In this document: in pieces, positions 15,889 through 24,632 of the stretch
How positions within the stretch are numbered: the first letter of the stretch is position 1
Layout: each line of letters begins with the position of its first letter
Assembly: GCF_034387475.1 (NCBI RefSeq)
Contig: NZ_JAXCIL010000002.1
Span: 806,001 to 870,000, forward strand
DNA from: Pseudomonas sp. Teo4
GTDB taxonomy: Bacteria; Pseudomonadota; Gammaproteobacteria; Pseudomonadales; Pseudomonadaceae
DNA: 64,000 bases
Reading direction: 5' to 3'
Translations under genes and position numbers: made by a program
The notes under the pieces: model-generated
Told to the model about the DNA's origin: nothing
The model's database searches: none
The model's input: only the letters and a program-made list of their open reading frames with translations

Positions 15889-17613
15889 TCATGCCGCATC
15901 GGCCTTCAATCGCAGTCGTTCGTACGCCGTTTGCTCGTCGGCATCCAAAGCGATCAGGTACGGCTCGACTGCTTTCTTGAAACTGGTCATGGCACCGTCC
16001 TCACCCTTCTTCAGATGGCAATGGCAGAACCACTCGCTATCGTTGCGCTCCGGGAAATCTACGCGGCGGTGGTAAAGCCCCCAGCGGCTTTCCTCGCGGA
16101 ACAACGAAGCCCGTGCCGCCATTTCGGCACAGTCACGTATCACCGCGACCTCCATCGCCCGCATCAACTCATGGGGGTTGTTGGCCTTCATCTGGGCCAA
16201 GTCGCGCTCGATCTCGGCAAAGCGCGCCAGGCCAATTTCCATCTTTTTGGTTACCTTGGGCGGCTGCAGGTAGTCGTTGACCATGCGCCGCAGTTTGTAC
16301 TCGACCTGGGCCGGCGGCAGGCCGTGTTCACGCCGCAACGGTGCGAACACGCGCTCCTGTTCGCGTTCGACCTGTGCGCTGTCGACCTCGGCCAGCTCTC
16401 GCCCGGCCACGTACTGTGCTGCGTTCACTCCAGCGAACCAGCCGTAGGTAAACGCCCCCAGCATGTAGTTGTGCGGCACCGCGGCCATGTCGCCGGCGGC
16501 ATAAAGGCCTTTGACGCTGGTCTCGGCCTTTTCGTTGACCCAAACCCCCGATGCAGAGTGACCCGAGCAGAAGCCGATTTCGGAGATGTGCATCTCGACC
16601 ATATGCTGGCGGTAATCGGTGCCACGCCCGGCGTGGAACTGGCCACGACTGGGGCGTTCATTGCTGTGCAGGATTTCTTCGATGTTCTGGATAGTTTCCT
16701 CGGCCAGGTGATCGAGCTTGAGGAACACCGGGCCATTGCCACCTTCGAGCTCCTGGTGGAACTCCCACATCATCTGCCCGCTCCAGTAGTCGCATTCGAT
16801 GAAGCGCTCACCCTTGCTGTTGGCGGTATAGCCCCCCAGTGGCCCAGTGACATAAGCACACGCCGGACCGTTGTAGTCCTTGATCAGCGGGTTGATCTGG
16901 AAGCACTCAAGGTTCGCCAGTTCCGCGCCAGCGTGGTAGGCCATGGCATAGCCGTCACCCGCATTGGTGGGGTTTTCGTAGGTACCCATCAGGTAGCCCG
17001 ACGACGGCAAGCCCAACCGGCCGGCGGCGCCACAGGCGAGGATCACCGCCTTGGCGCGGATCACCCGGAATTCGCCACTTCGGCAGTCGAAACCGAGCAC
17101 TCCCGCAGCAGCCCCTTCGCCATCGAGCAGAACCCGGGTGCAGACCATACGGTTGCTGATTTCGACCCGCGCGCGCTTGAGCTGACGGTAGAGCACCTTC
17201 TTGATGTCGTGGCCTTCGGGCATGGGCAGCACGTAGGCCCCCATGTGATGCACCTTCTTCACCGCGTAGTCGCCAGTCTCGTCCTTTTCGAACTTCACGC
17301 CCCAGCGGTCCAGCTGCTCGATGGTCTCGAAGCTGCGCGTGGCGTAAGCGTGCACGGTGGCCTGGTTGACGATACCGTCATTGGCCACGGTGATTTCCTT
17401 GGTGTACTGCTCGGGTGTGGCGTGGCCGGGAATGATCGCGTTGTTCAAGCCGTCCATGCCCATGCTGATGGCACCACTTCGCTTGACGTTGGCTTTGTCC
17501 AGCAACAGAACACGCAGGTTCTTGTCTTGCTCCTTGGCCTTGATAGCCGCCATCGGCCCGGCGGTGCCGCCACCGATGACGACGATGTCGTAGTCCTGGG
17601 TTTCGATGCTCAT
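15889..17613 (-). CDS. AprA / fumarate-reductase-like flavoprotein
   Basis: A 574-residue FAD enzyme of the succinate dehydrogenase/fumarate reductase/adenylylsulfate reductase alpha superfamily. The N-terminal nucleotide-binding motif is VVIGGGTAGPMAA (about residues 11-23) and a second FAD motif is GLYAAGDMAAVPHNYMLGAF near 385-405. The pairing with an AprB-like ferredoxin and the general layout favour the AprA branch, so a sulfur oxyanion reaction is possible. AprA's substrate-binding residues need an alignment: KDYNGP resembles AprA's KDGYGP, but I do not see the Arg that I recall just before it. No signal peptide, so cytoplasmic. It is rich in Met and Cys, unlike the ats proteins. Its start overlaps the GntR stop by 4 bases. 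Confidence 0.8.
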   Translation of the reverse strand: MSIETQDYDIVVIGGGTAGPMAAIKAKEQDKNLRVLLLDKANVKRSGAISMGMDGLNNAIIPGHATPEQYTKEITVANDGIVNQATVHAYATRSFETIEQLDRWGVKFEKDETGDYAVKKVHHMGAYVLPMPEGHDIKKVLYRQLKRARVEISNRMVCTRVLLDGEGAAAGVLGFDCRSGEFRVIRAKAVILACGAAGRLGLPSSGYLMGTYENPTNAGDGYAMAYHAGAELANLECFQINPLIKDYNGPACAYVTGPLGGYTANSKGERFIECDYWSGQMMWEFHQELEGGNGPVFLKLDHLAEETIQNIEEILHSNERPSRGQFHAGRGTDYRQHMVEMHISEIGFCSGHSASGVWVNEKAETSVKGLYAAGDMAAVPHNYMLGAFTYGWFAGVNAAQYVAGRELAEVDSAQVEREQERVFAPLRREHGLPPAQVEYKLRRMVNDYLQPPKVTKKMEIGLARFAEIERDLAQMKANNPHELMRAMEVAVIRDCAEMAARASLFREESRWGLYHRRVDFPERNDSEWFCHCHLKKGEDGAMTSFKKAVEPYLIALDADEQTAYERLRLKADAA

Positions 17614-18359
17614 GCCTTGCTCCCTTTCTGGCGGTCGATGCGCAGGCGGTATTGGAAAGCATCACCACGGTAATAGAGGTGTTCGAAGTCCAGCGGCGTG
17701 CCATCGGCGGTATGGGTAAGGCGCTCGATGCGCATGATGGGCGAGCCCTCTTCCACTTCCAGGGCCTGGGTCAGGTCGCTGTCAGCCAGCACCGCATCGA
17801 TGGCCAGGTCGGCGTGCCCGAGCGCAATGCCGCAGTCGTTTTCCAGCAAGAGGAAAATGTCGCGGGAGACCAGATCGGCTTTTTCCAGCTTTTCGCCGAC
17901 CGTCTTTGGCAACCAGGTCAGTTCCAGTGAAATCGGCTCGCGGTTGATCAGGCGAACCCGGCGGATCTCGGTGACCAGGCTGCCTTCCTCGACCTGCAGG
18001 CGCGCCGCAACCAGTGCGCTCGCTGGCACATGACGGAAGCTACGTAGGCGATTGAGCACTTCGTAACCCATTTGTGTCATCGACTCGGCCAGACCCTGCA
18101 GGGTGCTGACGTTCTGGAACGCCTTGGGTTTGGCTACGAACGTGCCCTTGCCGTGGATCTTGAAGATCAGCCCTTCCTTCTGCAGGTCACCCAGCGCCTG
18201 GCGCACGGTGATGCGGCTGACATCGAACAGCTTTCCCAGTTCGCTTTCCGAGGGCATGCGGCTGTGTGGCGGATAGGTGCCATCAAGAATGCGCTCGCGC
18301 AGCACTTCCTTGAGTTGGGTGTAGAGCGGTACCGGGGACAGGGGGAGCAGTTCGGCCAT
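17610..18359 (-). CDS. GntR-family regulator, HutC subfamily
   Basis: A 249-residue regulator with an N-terminal winged helix (about residues 8-72; RMPSESELGKLF, VSRITVRQALGDLQKEGLI) and a C-terminal UTRA effector domain (about 95-240, ending EHLYYRGDAFQYRLRI). It starts at 18357-18359 after AAGAGA. It is the first gene of the flavoprotein-transporter operon and overlaps the next gene. A perfect palindrome at 18381-18396, just before its start, is the likely operator, which suggests autoregulated repression relieved by the transported or processed small molecule. Confidence 0.9.
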   Translation of the reverse strand: MAELLPLSPVPLYTQLKEVLRERILDGTYPPHSRMPSESELGKLFDVSRITVRQALGDLQKEGLIFKIHGKGTFVAKPKAFQNVSTLQGLAESMTQMGYEVLNRLRSFRHVPASALVAARLQVEEGSLVTEIRRVRLINREPISLELTWLPKTVGEKLEKADLVSRDIFLLLENDCGIALGHADLAIDAVLADSDLTQALEVEEGSPIMRIERLTHTADGTPLDFEHLYYRGDAFQYRLRIDRQKGSKA

Positions 18360-18380
18360 GGGTCTCTTCGCTAGTCGGCT

Positions 18381-18396
18381 ACTTGTTATAACAAGT
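18381..18396. promoter_or_regulatory. Palindromic operator of the GntR operon
   Basis: ACTTGTTATAACAAGT is a perfect 16-base palindrome 21 bases upstream of the GntR start. Its ACTTGT...ACAAGT arms match the general form of HutC-subfamily operators. It is the only such site I noticed in the operon. Confidence 0.7.
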
Positions 18397-18479
18397 TGTG
18401 ACCAGAAGATACGGGGCATAAGAATTGATTGAGAAATACTGTTATTGCATATGGATAGATGGGTTTGTCGTGCCTGTGC

Positions 18480-18512
18480 TGGCCCCATCGCCGGCAAGCC
18501 GGCACCTGCAGG
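18480..18512. repeat. Single REP element
   Basis: CCCCATCGCCGGCAAGCCGG and flanking bases, a single copy of the P. putida REP family between the GntR promoter and tRNA-Arg. Confidence 0.6.
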
Positions 18513-18612
18513 TTCGCCGCGTTGCTTGGGCTGGCCTGTCTCAGGGGGAAAAACAGCCACAGATCAAGGCGATGGACGTCACCGAATCAGATGGGTATGA
18601 TGCGTGCGCGTT

Positions 18613-18689
18613 GCACTCGTAGCTCAGCTGGATAGAGTACTGCCCTCCGAAGGCAGGGGTCGTGGGTTCGAATCCCGCCGAGTGCGCCA
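18613..18689 (+). tRNA. tRNA-Arg (anticodon CCG)
   Basis: A complete 77-base cloverleaf: acceptor GCACTCG paired with CGAGTGC, D-stem GCTC/GAGT, anticodon stem CTGCC/GGCAG with loop CTCCGAA (anticodon CCG), T-stem GTGGG/CCCGC with loop TTCGAAT, discriminator G and an encoded CCA end. It reads arginine CGG codons. No integrase or attachment duplicate lies next to it. Confidence 0.95.
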
Positions 18690-18693
18690 TATC

Positions 18694-18725
18694 AAAAGCC
18701 CTGGGATCATTCCCGGGGCTTTTTC
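18694..18725 (+). terminator. Rho-independent terminator after tRNA-Arg
   Basis: AAAAGCCCTGGGA, a short loop, TTCCCGGGGCTTTTT: a GC-rich hairpin with one G-T/mismatch position, followed by a T-run, starting 5 bases after the tRNA. Confidence 0.85.
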
Positions 18726-18882
18726 GTTTGTATCGCCCGGGCTGGCCTACCCGCAGGGAACCTGTTTCCCATCATGACGTTTTTCAATCGCCTCCATGCC
18801 GTTTCCTGCATTGCCGTGCAAGCCGTCGTACCGGATGCTTTATTTACTCGGACAGATCGCTTTTCCACCCGCAGAGGCCTGT

Positions 18883-19320
18883 ATGAAGAACGTCGAAGAA
18901 ATCCTCAAAACCAAGTCCCAGCATCAGACCGTATACACCATCGGCCCTGATGACTCGGTGCTCGACGCCCTGAAGTTGCTGGCAGAGAAGAACATCGGCG
19001 CACTGCCGGTTGTGGAAGATGGCCAGGTGGTGGGCATCGTCAGTGAACGCGACTACGCGCGCAAGCTGGTACTCAAGGGCCGCTCTTCAGCCGCCACACC
19101 TGTGCGTGAAATCATGAGCGCACCAGTGGTTACCGTGGGGCCAAAGCAGAAGCTCGATGACTGCATGAACCTGATGACTGACCGCCACTTGCGCCACTTG
19201 CCCGTGGTGAGCAGCGGCGCACTGCTGGGCCTGTTGTCGATTGGTGACCTGGTCAAGGAAACCATCGCCGAACAGGCCAGCCTCATCCAGCAACTGGAGC
19301 AGTACATTCGCGGTGAATGA
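18883..19320 (+). CDS. CBS-domain protein
   Basis: A 145-residue soluble protein made of two CBS domains (about residues 10-65 and 75-130), a module that usually senses adenosine nucleotides. Typical motifs are seen in GALPVVEDGQVVGIVSERDY and HLPVVSSGALLGLLSIGDLV. The ATG at 18883 follows AGAGG. No catalytic domain is attached and its partner is unknown. It is convergent with the membrane protein gene at 19332. Confidence 0.88.
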   Translation: MKNVEEILKTKSQHQTVYTIGPDDSVLDALKLLAEKNIGALPVVEDGQVVGIVSERDYARKLVLKGRSSAATPVREIMSAPVVTVGPKQKLDDCMNLMTDRHLRHLPVVSSGALLGLLSIGDLVKETIAEQASLIQQLEQYIRGE

Positions 19321-19331
19321 TCACTCCGTGA

Positions 19332-19970
19332 TCAATGGTAAGCGCGCTCCAGCTCGTCCAGCTGATGGTCGAAACTGCGCAGGCGCGCCGACCAGGTGTA
19401 CACCAGCACTTCAAGATCCCGGTTGAGCACTGCCGTATTGCCATGGCCGGTGCTCGACGGCTCGCACAGGTCCAGCTGATAGCGCTCGCGGGCCATCGCC
19501 GTGGCCACGCTGGACAGGTCGCGGGCGTTGGCCAGCCAGCGGTGATGATGGTCGTGCACTTCACGGTCGAGCGCCCGGCATTGGCGTTTGAGCGCATCCA
19601 GGCTCTGCTCCAGTGGCGTCCCCTTGAGTTCGCCCATGACCTCTTCGAAGGTGCGCCCGGAATGCCAGTAGCTGCCCCAGAAGTAGCGGTCGAACACCGT
19701 CTCGACGCGCCGCAGCGCGACCTTGGTGTTCCAGATGGTCAGCAACGTTCGCCCCTGGACCACTTCGCGCTTGTTCAGGTGCAATTGTTGCCAGGCGATC
19801 CACGTGAGCCCCACCAGCGCGACCGCTGCGGTGACCGCAGCGGCGGCATAAAGGAACTGCACCGCCTGGTTCATCTGCTGGGTATGGCGGATGCCGTAGA
19901 AATAACCGGCCGTCAAGGTGCCCAGGATCGTCACGGAGCACCAGAACCCTGGTGCGTAGGGATCTTTCAT
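19332..19970 (-). CDS. Conserved hypothetical membrane protein
   Basis: A 212-residue protein I do not recognise. Two hydrophobic segments (about residues 9-26 and 37-60) lie at the N-terminus. A mostly helical, charged cytoplasmic part follows, with a His-rich HDHHHRW near residue 142. No enzyme motif is visible. Its 3' end faces the CBS gene 11 bases away. Confidence 0.65.
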   Translation of the reverse strand: MKDPYAPGFWCSVTILGTLTAGYFYGIRHTQQMNQAVQFLYAAAAVTAAVALVGLTWIAWQQLHLNKREVVQGRTLLTIWNTKVALRRVETVFDRYFWGSYWHSGRTFEEVMGELKGTPLEQSLDALKRQCRALDREVHDHHHRWLANARDLSSVATAMARERYQLDLCEPSSTGHGNTAVLNRDLEVLVYTWSARLRSFDHQLDELERAYH

Positions 19971-20041
19971 TGCGCTATCCCCCTCTTGTTTTTCCTGAGC
20001 ATAGCAACGGCCAAATCACTCATCAGGTGCCACTCGGCGCT

Positions 20042-20284
20042 TTATTTTCGGGGGCGACGCAATGCTTCATTCAGCTGATCGAAAGGGACGGCCCAATCGG
20101 CATCTTCAATGATGCTGTCCTGCAGGAAAGTCCGCTGGGATTCGGTCCAGAACGGTGCATCCACCAGTTTGATCTCGTTCTTCAAGGGGGAGTGACTGGC
20201 GATGAACTGGTCGATGCTTACGGCATCATCCGGCAGGCCCAGTTGCTTGAACAGTTCAGCGAATGGATGGGTCGGTGCTTCCAT
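20042..20284 (-). CDS. DUF2789 family small protein
   Basis: An 80-residue, acidic protein matching the DUF2789 family (HPFAELFKQLGLPDDA near the N-terminus, FLQDSIIEDADWA in the second half). The family is widespread in gammaproteobacteria with no known function. It lies 62 bases after the YbaK-like gene in the same direction and may share its transcript. Confidence 0.75.
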   Translation of the reverse strand: MEAPTHPFAELFKQLGLPDDAVSIDQFIASHSPLKNEIKLVDAPFWTESQRTFLQDSIIEDADWAVPFDQLNEALRRPRK

Positions 20285-20346
20285 GATTCCTCCTCATGCG
20301 CCGGGCAAGCCGTCCACGACGCCGGCCCGGCATTGGTTTGAGAACA

Positions 20347-20805
20347 TCAGCACAGCTCGCGCACTTCGGCGTTCGGCACGAGTTTCAGGTATTGCTCCAT
20401 GCTCATGTGGATCAAGTGGTCGTGATCACCTGCTTCCAGATAGACATCACCTTGGCGAGTGATGCTGGGATCCAGCAGCATTTTTATCTTGTAGGCATCG
20501 CCCAACGCTGGCACCGCACCGCGCTCGCAATCACCGAAGAGCGTCGGCAGACCGCTTTCGCGGGTGAGTTGCCAGGCACCGGACATGCGTATCTTGCTCA
20601 TGTCCAGGTGGCGATTGGCTGGTAGCACGGCCATGATGTAGTTGCCATGACGGTCATCGAGCATCACCGACTTGGCGACCCGCTCTGCGGGTACGCCGGC
20701 CGTGCGTGCCGACTCCAGGCTCGTGGCGGAGTGTGGGTGGGGAATGATGTCGTAGTCGCAGTTGGCCTGGTCCAGGCGCTGCTGCAAGGTTTTGGCCATA
20801 CGCAT
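20347..20805 (-). CDS. YbaK/ProX-type aminoacyl-tRNA deacylase
   Basis: A 152-residue protein of the YbaK/prolyl-tRNA editing family, which hydrolyses mischarged tRNA. Supporting segments are HPHSATSLESARTAGVP, VAKSVMLDD (with the conserved Lys) and CERGAVPALGD. The start at 20803-20805 has GGAGGT at good spacing and is chosen over an ATG two codons downstream. Which tRNA is edited cannot be told from the sequence. Confidence 0.8.
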   Translation of the reverse strand: MRMAKTLQQRLDQANCDYDIIPHPHSATSLESARTAGVPAERVAKSVMLDDRHGNYIMAVLPANRHLDMSKIRMSGAWQLTRESGLPTLFGDCERGAVPALGDAYKIKMLLDPSITRQGDVYLEAGDHDHLIHMSMEQYLKLVPNAEVRELC

Positions 20806-20832
20806 GATGCACCTCCGGTTTGGCCCCCCAGT

Positions 20833-20859
20833 CTCTGTAGGAGCGGCCTTGCGTCGCGA
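20833..20859. repeat. Short Pseudomonas repeat element
   Basis: TCTGTAGGAGCGGCCTTGCG, continuing TCGCGAG, is a common Pseudomonas intergenic repeat related to the elements at 47938-48149. A single copy lies upstream of the YbaK-like gene. Confidence 0.55.
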
Positions 20860-20978
20860 GCGGGCTGAACGGCAGCCTCGAAATGCTTCTGTGACGCGGC
20901 CCCTAATCTCCAAGTTTAGGCCCTGCCCCAACAGGCAGGACTAAACTTCATATACACAGGCGGACGAGGTGACGACAG

Positions 20979-22328
20979 GTGATCAGGTGCTGTTGCCGCT
21001 GGCTGTTGCTGTTGCTGATGCTCGGCACCTCCCAGGGCGGTTTGGCCGCACCCGGCCCGGTCTGGGTTTTGAGCATCGACGACGCCATCGGCCCGGCCAC
21101 CGCCGATTATCTGGTTCGCAGCCTCGATCAGGCCCGTGAACAAGGCGCACAACTGGTGGTCATTCGCATGGATACACCCGGCGGCCTGGACAGCGCCATG
21201 CGCCAGATGATCAAGGCCATTCTCGCCAGCCCCGTACCGGTGGCCAGTTTCGTCGCCCCCAGCGGCGCCCGCGCGGCCAGTGCTGGTACCTACATCCTGT
21301 ACGCCAGCCATGTGGCGGCCATGGCCCCCGGGACCAACCTCGGCGCTGCGACCCCGGTGCAGATCGGCGCGCCGCCAGGCACACCCAAGGACGACAAGGC
21401 CAAACCCAGTGGCGACGAGGACACCCTTGCACGCAAGCAGGTCAATGACGCCGCTGCCTATATCCGTGGCCTGGCGCAGTTGCGTGGGCGCAACGCCAGC
21501 TGGGCGGAACAGGCCGTGCGTGAAGCGGTCAGCTTGTCGGCCAGCGAAGCCCTGCGCTTGAAAGTGGTCGACCTGGTCGCCAATGACCTGTCCGACCTGC
21601 TGCGCCAGCTTGACGGCAAGACGCTGACTGCCGCTGACCAGCCGCGTCTGCTGCAGACCAACGGCGCCAGTCTGGTCGAACACCTACCGGACTGGCGCAC
21701 GCGTCTGCTGGCCGTGATCACCAACCCCAGCGTGGCACTGATTCTGATCATGATCGGGGTGTACGGCCTGCTGTTCGAGTTCATGAACCCAGGCTCAGGG
21801 GTCGGCGGAGTTGTCGGTGGCATTTGCCTGTTGCTGGCCTTGTACGCGCTGCAGCTACTGCCGGTCAGCTATGCCGGGGTGGCGCTGATTCTGCTGGGCC
21901 TGGCATTCATGATCGCCGAGGCATTCTTGCCCAGTTTCGGCGTGGTCGGCTTTGGCGGCATCGTTGCCTTTGTGGTCGGGGCGGTGATTCTGATGGACAC
22001 CGACGCCCCAGGTTTTGGCATCCCGCTGGCCTTGATCGCCACCCTCGCGGTGCTTTCGGCGCTGCTGCTAGGGGGCGTGCTGGGCATGGCCATCAAGGCG
22101 CGCAAACGCGCGCTGGTTAGCGGTGATGCCGGCCTGGTAGGCAGCCTGGTAACGGTCACCCAGGTGATGGCAGACAACCCGTTCTGCGGCTCGGTACAGG
22201 CCCAGGGCGAACAATGGCAAGTCCAGTGCATGACGCCGCTGCAGGTCGGCCAGTCGGTCCGCGTCACGGCCCGACACGGTGTCATGCTGGATGTGAGCGC
22301 TGCCGCACCCGGGGCGCAAGGGGAATGA
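20979..22328 (+). CDS. NfeD-family membrane serine protease
   Basis: A 449-residue membrane-bound ClpP-class protease of the NfeD type. A signal sequence ([16 protein letters not shown]) is followed by the protease domain with the nucleophile Ser in [12 protein letters not shown], then four hydrophobic segments (about residues 245-370) and a C-terminal OB-like NfeD domain. It starts at GTG 20979, with GAGG 13 bases upstream. Its stop overlaps the SPFH gene start; NfeD and SPFH proteins work as pairs in membrane quality control and microdomain formation. Confidence 0.87.
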   Translation: MIRCCCRWLLLLLMLGTSQGGLAAPGPVWVLSIDDAIGPATADYLVRSLDQAREQGAQLVVIRMDTPGGLDSAMRQMIKAILASPVPVASFVAPSGARAASAGTYILYASHVAAMAPGTNLGAATPVQIGAPPGTPKDDKAKPSGDEDTLARKQVNDAAAYIRGLAQLRGRNASWAEQAVREAVSLSASEALRLKVVDLVANDLSDLLRQLDGKTLTAADQPRLLQTNGASLVEHLPDWRTRLLAVITNPSVALILIMIGVYGLLFEFMNPGSGVGGVVGGICLLLALYALQLLPVSYAGVALILLGLAFMIAEAFLPSFGVVGFGGIVAFVVGAVILMDTDAPGFGIPLALIATLAVLSALLLGGVLGMAIKARKRALVSGDAGLVGSLVTVTQVMADNPFCGSVQAQGEQWQVQCMTPLQVGQSVRVTARHGVMLDVSAAAPGAQGE

Positions 22329-23083
22329 CGATGTTCATGCAATTGGGCTTCGGCGCCCTGCTGATGCTGCTGGCTGTGTTGTTGCTGTCGGCCTTTCGCA
22401 TCCTGCGCGAATACGAGCGGGGTGTGGTGTTCCAGCTCGGGCGTTTCTGGCAGGTCAAAGGGCCGGGGCTGATTCTGTTGATTCCGGTGATTCAGCAAAT
22501 GGTCCGCGTCGACTTGCGCACCGTGGTGCTCGACGTGCCGCCGCAGGACGTGATTACCCGCGACAACGTCTCGGTCAAGGTGAATGCCGTGGTGTATTTC
22601 CGCGTGCTCGACCCGCAGAAGGCCATCATCCAGGTGGAGGACTTCCTCGTCGCCACCAGCCAACTGGCCCAGACCACGCTGCGGGCCGTACTGGGCAAGC
22701 ACGAGCTGGACGAGTTGCTGGCCGAGCGCGAGCAACTCAACTCGGATATCCGTCAGGTGCTGGATGCACAGACCGATGCCTGGGGTATCAAGGTGGCCAA
22801 CGTCGAGATCAAGCATGTCGACCTGAACGAATCGATGATCCGGGCCATTGCCCGTCAGGCCGAAGCCGAGCGCGAGCGGCGGGCCAAGGTGATCCATGCC
22901 GAGGGCGAGCTGCAGGCATCGGAAAAACTGATGCAGGCCGCGCAGATGCTCAGCAAGGAGCCGGGGGCCATGCAGTTACGCTACATGCAGACGTTGGGGA
23001 CGATTGCCGGGGACAAGAGCTCGACCATCGTGTTTCCGTTGCCGCTGGATCTGCTCAAGGGGTTGGTGGACAAGCAGAAATAG
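22325..23083 (+). CDS. SPFH/band-7 protein (slipin type)
   Basis: A 252-residue membrane protein: one N-terminal membrane segment ([19 protein letters not shown]), then an SPFH/stomatin domain ([20 protein letters not shown] to about residue 185) and a coiled, charged C-terminal helix ([20 protein letters not shown]). It starts by a 4-base overlap with the NfeD gene. Slipins of this kind partner with NfeD proteases, which is consistent with the coupling seen here. Confidence 0.88.
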   Translation: MTMFMQLGFGALLMLLAVLLLSAFRILREYERGVVFQLGRFWQVKGPGLILLIPVIQQMVRVDLRTVVLDVPPQDVITRDNVSVKVNAVVYFRVLDPQKAIIQVEDFLVATSQLAQTTLRAVLGKHELDELLAEREQLNSDIRQVLDAQTDAWGIKVANVEIKHVDLNESMIRAIARQAEAERERRAKVIHAEGELQASEKLMQAAQMLSKEPGAMQLRYMQTLGTIAGDKSSTIVFPLPLDLLKGLVDKQK

Positions 23084-23113
23084 CAGAGGGCTGCAAAGCA
23101 GCCCCCACGTCAA

Positions 23114-23746
23114 TCAGAGCGGCGCACGGCGCAAGGTCGCGAGGAACGTGGCCGCGCCAATGAACAACCCGGCAAAGGTCCGGTTCAGGCGCTTCTGCTG
23201 CTTCGGTGTACGCAGCAGACGCAACACCCGCGACGCCAACCCGGTGTAACCCGCCATCACCAGCATGTCGACGGTGATCATGGTCACGGTGATCGCCACG
23301 TACTGCGGCAGCAGCGGCGCATGCGGATCGATGAACTGCGGCAGGACCGCCAGCATGAACACCAGGGCCTTGGGGTTGCTGACGTTTACCAGAAAACCAC
23401 GGAATACCAGGGTCAGGGGCTTGCCGATCGGACGCACGCCCGATTCGTCGGACATGTCCATCGGCAAGGCCTGCCATTGCCGGTAGGCCAGGTAGACGAG
23501 GTAGAAGACGCCAAACCACTTGATGATCTGGAAGGCGGTGGCGGAAGCGGCGAGGATGGCTCCCACACCCGCGGCGATGATGGCGATCTGCATGATCAGG
23601 CCCAGTTGCAGGCCCAGGGCGTTCCAGTAACCACGCCAGAAACCGTACTGCAGCCCGCTGGACATCGAGGCAATCGCCCCAGCGCCCGGTGACAGGCTGA
23701 TTACCCAGCACGCGGCAAAGAAGCCCAGCCACATTTCCATCGACAT
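23114..23746 (-). CDS. LysE/RhtB-family exporter
   Basis: A 210-residue inner-membrane protein with about six hydrophobic segments and the family signature SLSPGAGAIASMSSGLQYGF near the N-terminus. The family exports amino acids or related compounds; the substrate cannot be assigned. The ATG at 23744-23746 is chosen over a GTG one codon earlier, and GAGG precedes it. Its 3' end faces the SPFH gene. Confidence 0.85.
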   Translation of the reverse strand: MSMEMWLGFFAACWVISLSPGAGAIASMSSGLQYGFWRGYWNALGLQLGLIMQIAIIAAGVGAILAASATAFQIIKWFGVFYLVYLAYRQWQALPMDMSDESGVRPIGKPLTLVFRGFLVNVSNPKALVFMLAVLPQFIDPHAPLLPQYVAITVTMITVDMLVMAGYTGLASRVLRLLRTPKQQKRLNRTFAGLFIGAATFLATLRRAPL

Positions 23747-23841
23747 CACACACCTCGCTCGAACAACTGTTGCAAAACATTAAGCTAAGGTGTTGGCGAA
23801 AAAATAACCAGCGATTTCTGAAGGACTTCCATTGCCTGTGT

Positions 23842-24034
23842 CGGCCCTATCGCCGGCGAGCCGGCTCCCACATGGACCGCGACGATCTTGAGATCACTGC
23901 AGCTCCTGTAAGAGCCGGCTTGCCAGCGATGAGGCCGGTGCAGCCAACACAAGTCAGTTGCTCCCACATGGACCGCGCAGACCTTGAGAACACCGCAGAA
24001 CCTGTGGGAGCCGGCTTGCCGGCGATGAGGCCGG
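23842..24034. repeat. Cluster of REP elements
   Basis: Three REP copies lie at about 23842-23871 (minus orientation), 23905-23938 and 24001-24034 (plus orientation). The linking segment GCTCCCACATGGACCGCG occurs twice, at about 23864 and 23960, so the cluster contains a roughly 96-base direct duplication. It fills the gap between the LysE and MscS genes. Confidence 0.8.
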
Positions 24035-24044
24035 TTCAGTCGCA

Positions 24045-24632
24045 TCAGTCAACCTCGACCGAGGCATCCTTATGCATCGACTGCACTTCAGCCCCACGCC
24101 AGCGCCGCACCGATTTCTGGAAGAACTGGCTGTTCGGCACCTGCACCAGCGCTCCGCCAGCCTCTGGCAGTTCCATCAGCGTGGTGAACAGCAGGTTGAT
24201 GGCGATCACCCGGCCTTTGACGCCCGGTTTGTCGAGGGTGTCCACCAGCTCGACCACATCGCCAATGCGAAACGGCCCGACGGTGAAGATCAACACCGCG
24301 CACAACAGGTTGGACAACACGCTCCACATGGCAAAGAACGCCACCGCAGCGACAGCGACAAAGCCGGACAGCGCCGTCCACAATACCGTCGCCGAAACGC
24401 CCAGGCGTTCCAGCACAAACAGCAGTGCACTGCCCATGATCAGCCAGCGCAGGCCTCCGCGCACAGGCACCAGCAACTCCGGCGGCAGCGGATAACGCTG
24501 GCCCAGACGGCTGAGGCCACGGGCAACGACGCGTTGCAGGACAAAGGCTGCGACCAGAATCAACAGAATCTGCAACCCCAGCCAGAAGGTGTCCATCCAT
24601 TGTCCTGGCAACAGGGAGCGCAGCTCCTCCAT
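24045..24632 (-). CDS. Small MscS-family mechanosensitive channel
   Basis: A 195-residue MscS-type protein, shorter than E. coli MscS (286). Three or four hydrophobic segments occupy residues 15-125, the pore-lining part is around 95-115 (FVAVAAVAFFAMWSVLSNLL), and the beta domain follows with GPFRIGDVVEL and LPEAGGALVQVPNSQF. The large C-terminal cage domain is absent. It should release solutes on osmotic downshock. Its ATG overlaps the stop of the ABC-F gene (TGATG). Confidence 0.82.
   Translation of the reverse strand: MEELRSLLPGQWMDTFWLGLQILLILVAAFVLQRVVARGLSRLGQRYPLPPELLVPVRGGLRWLIMGSALLFVLERLGVSATVLWTALSGFVAVAAVAFFAMWSVLSNLLCAVLIFTVGPFRIGDVVELVDTLDKPGVKGRVIAINLLFTTLMELPEAGGALVQVPNSQFFQKSVRRWRGAEVQSMHKDASVEVD

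Noticed and set aside
18613..18900. Genomic island insertion at tRNA-Arg
   Set aside because: No integrase gene, no repeat of the tRNA 3' end and no shift in gene character was seen next to the tRNA.
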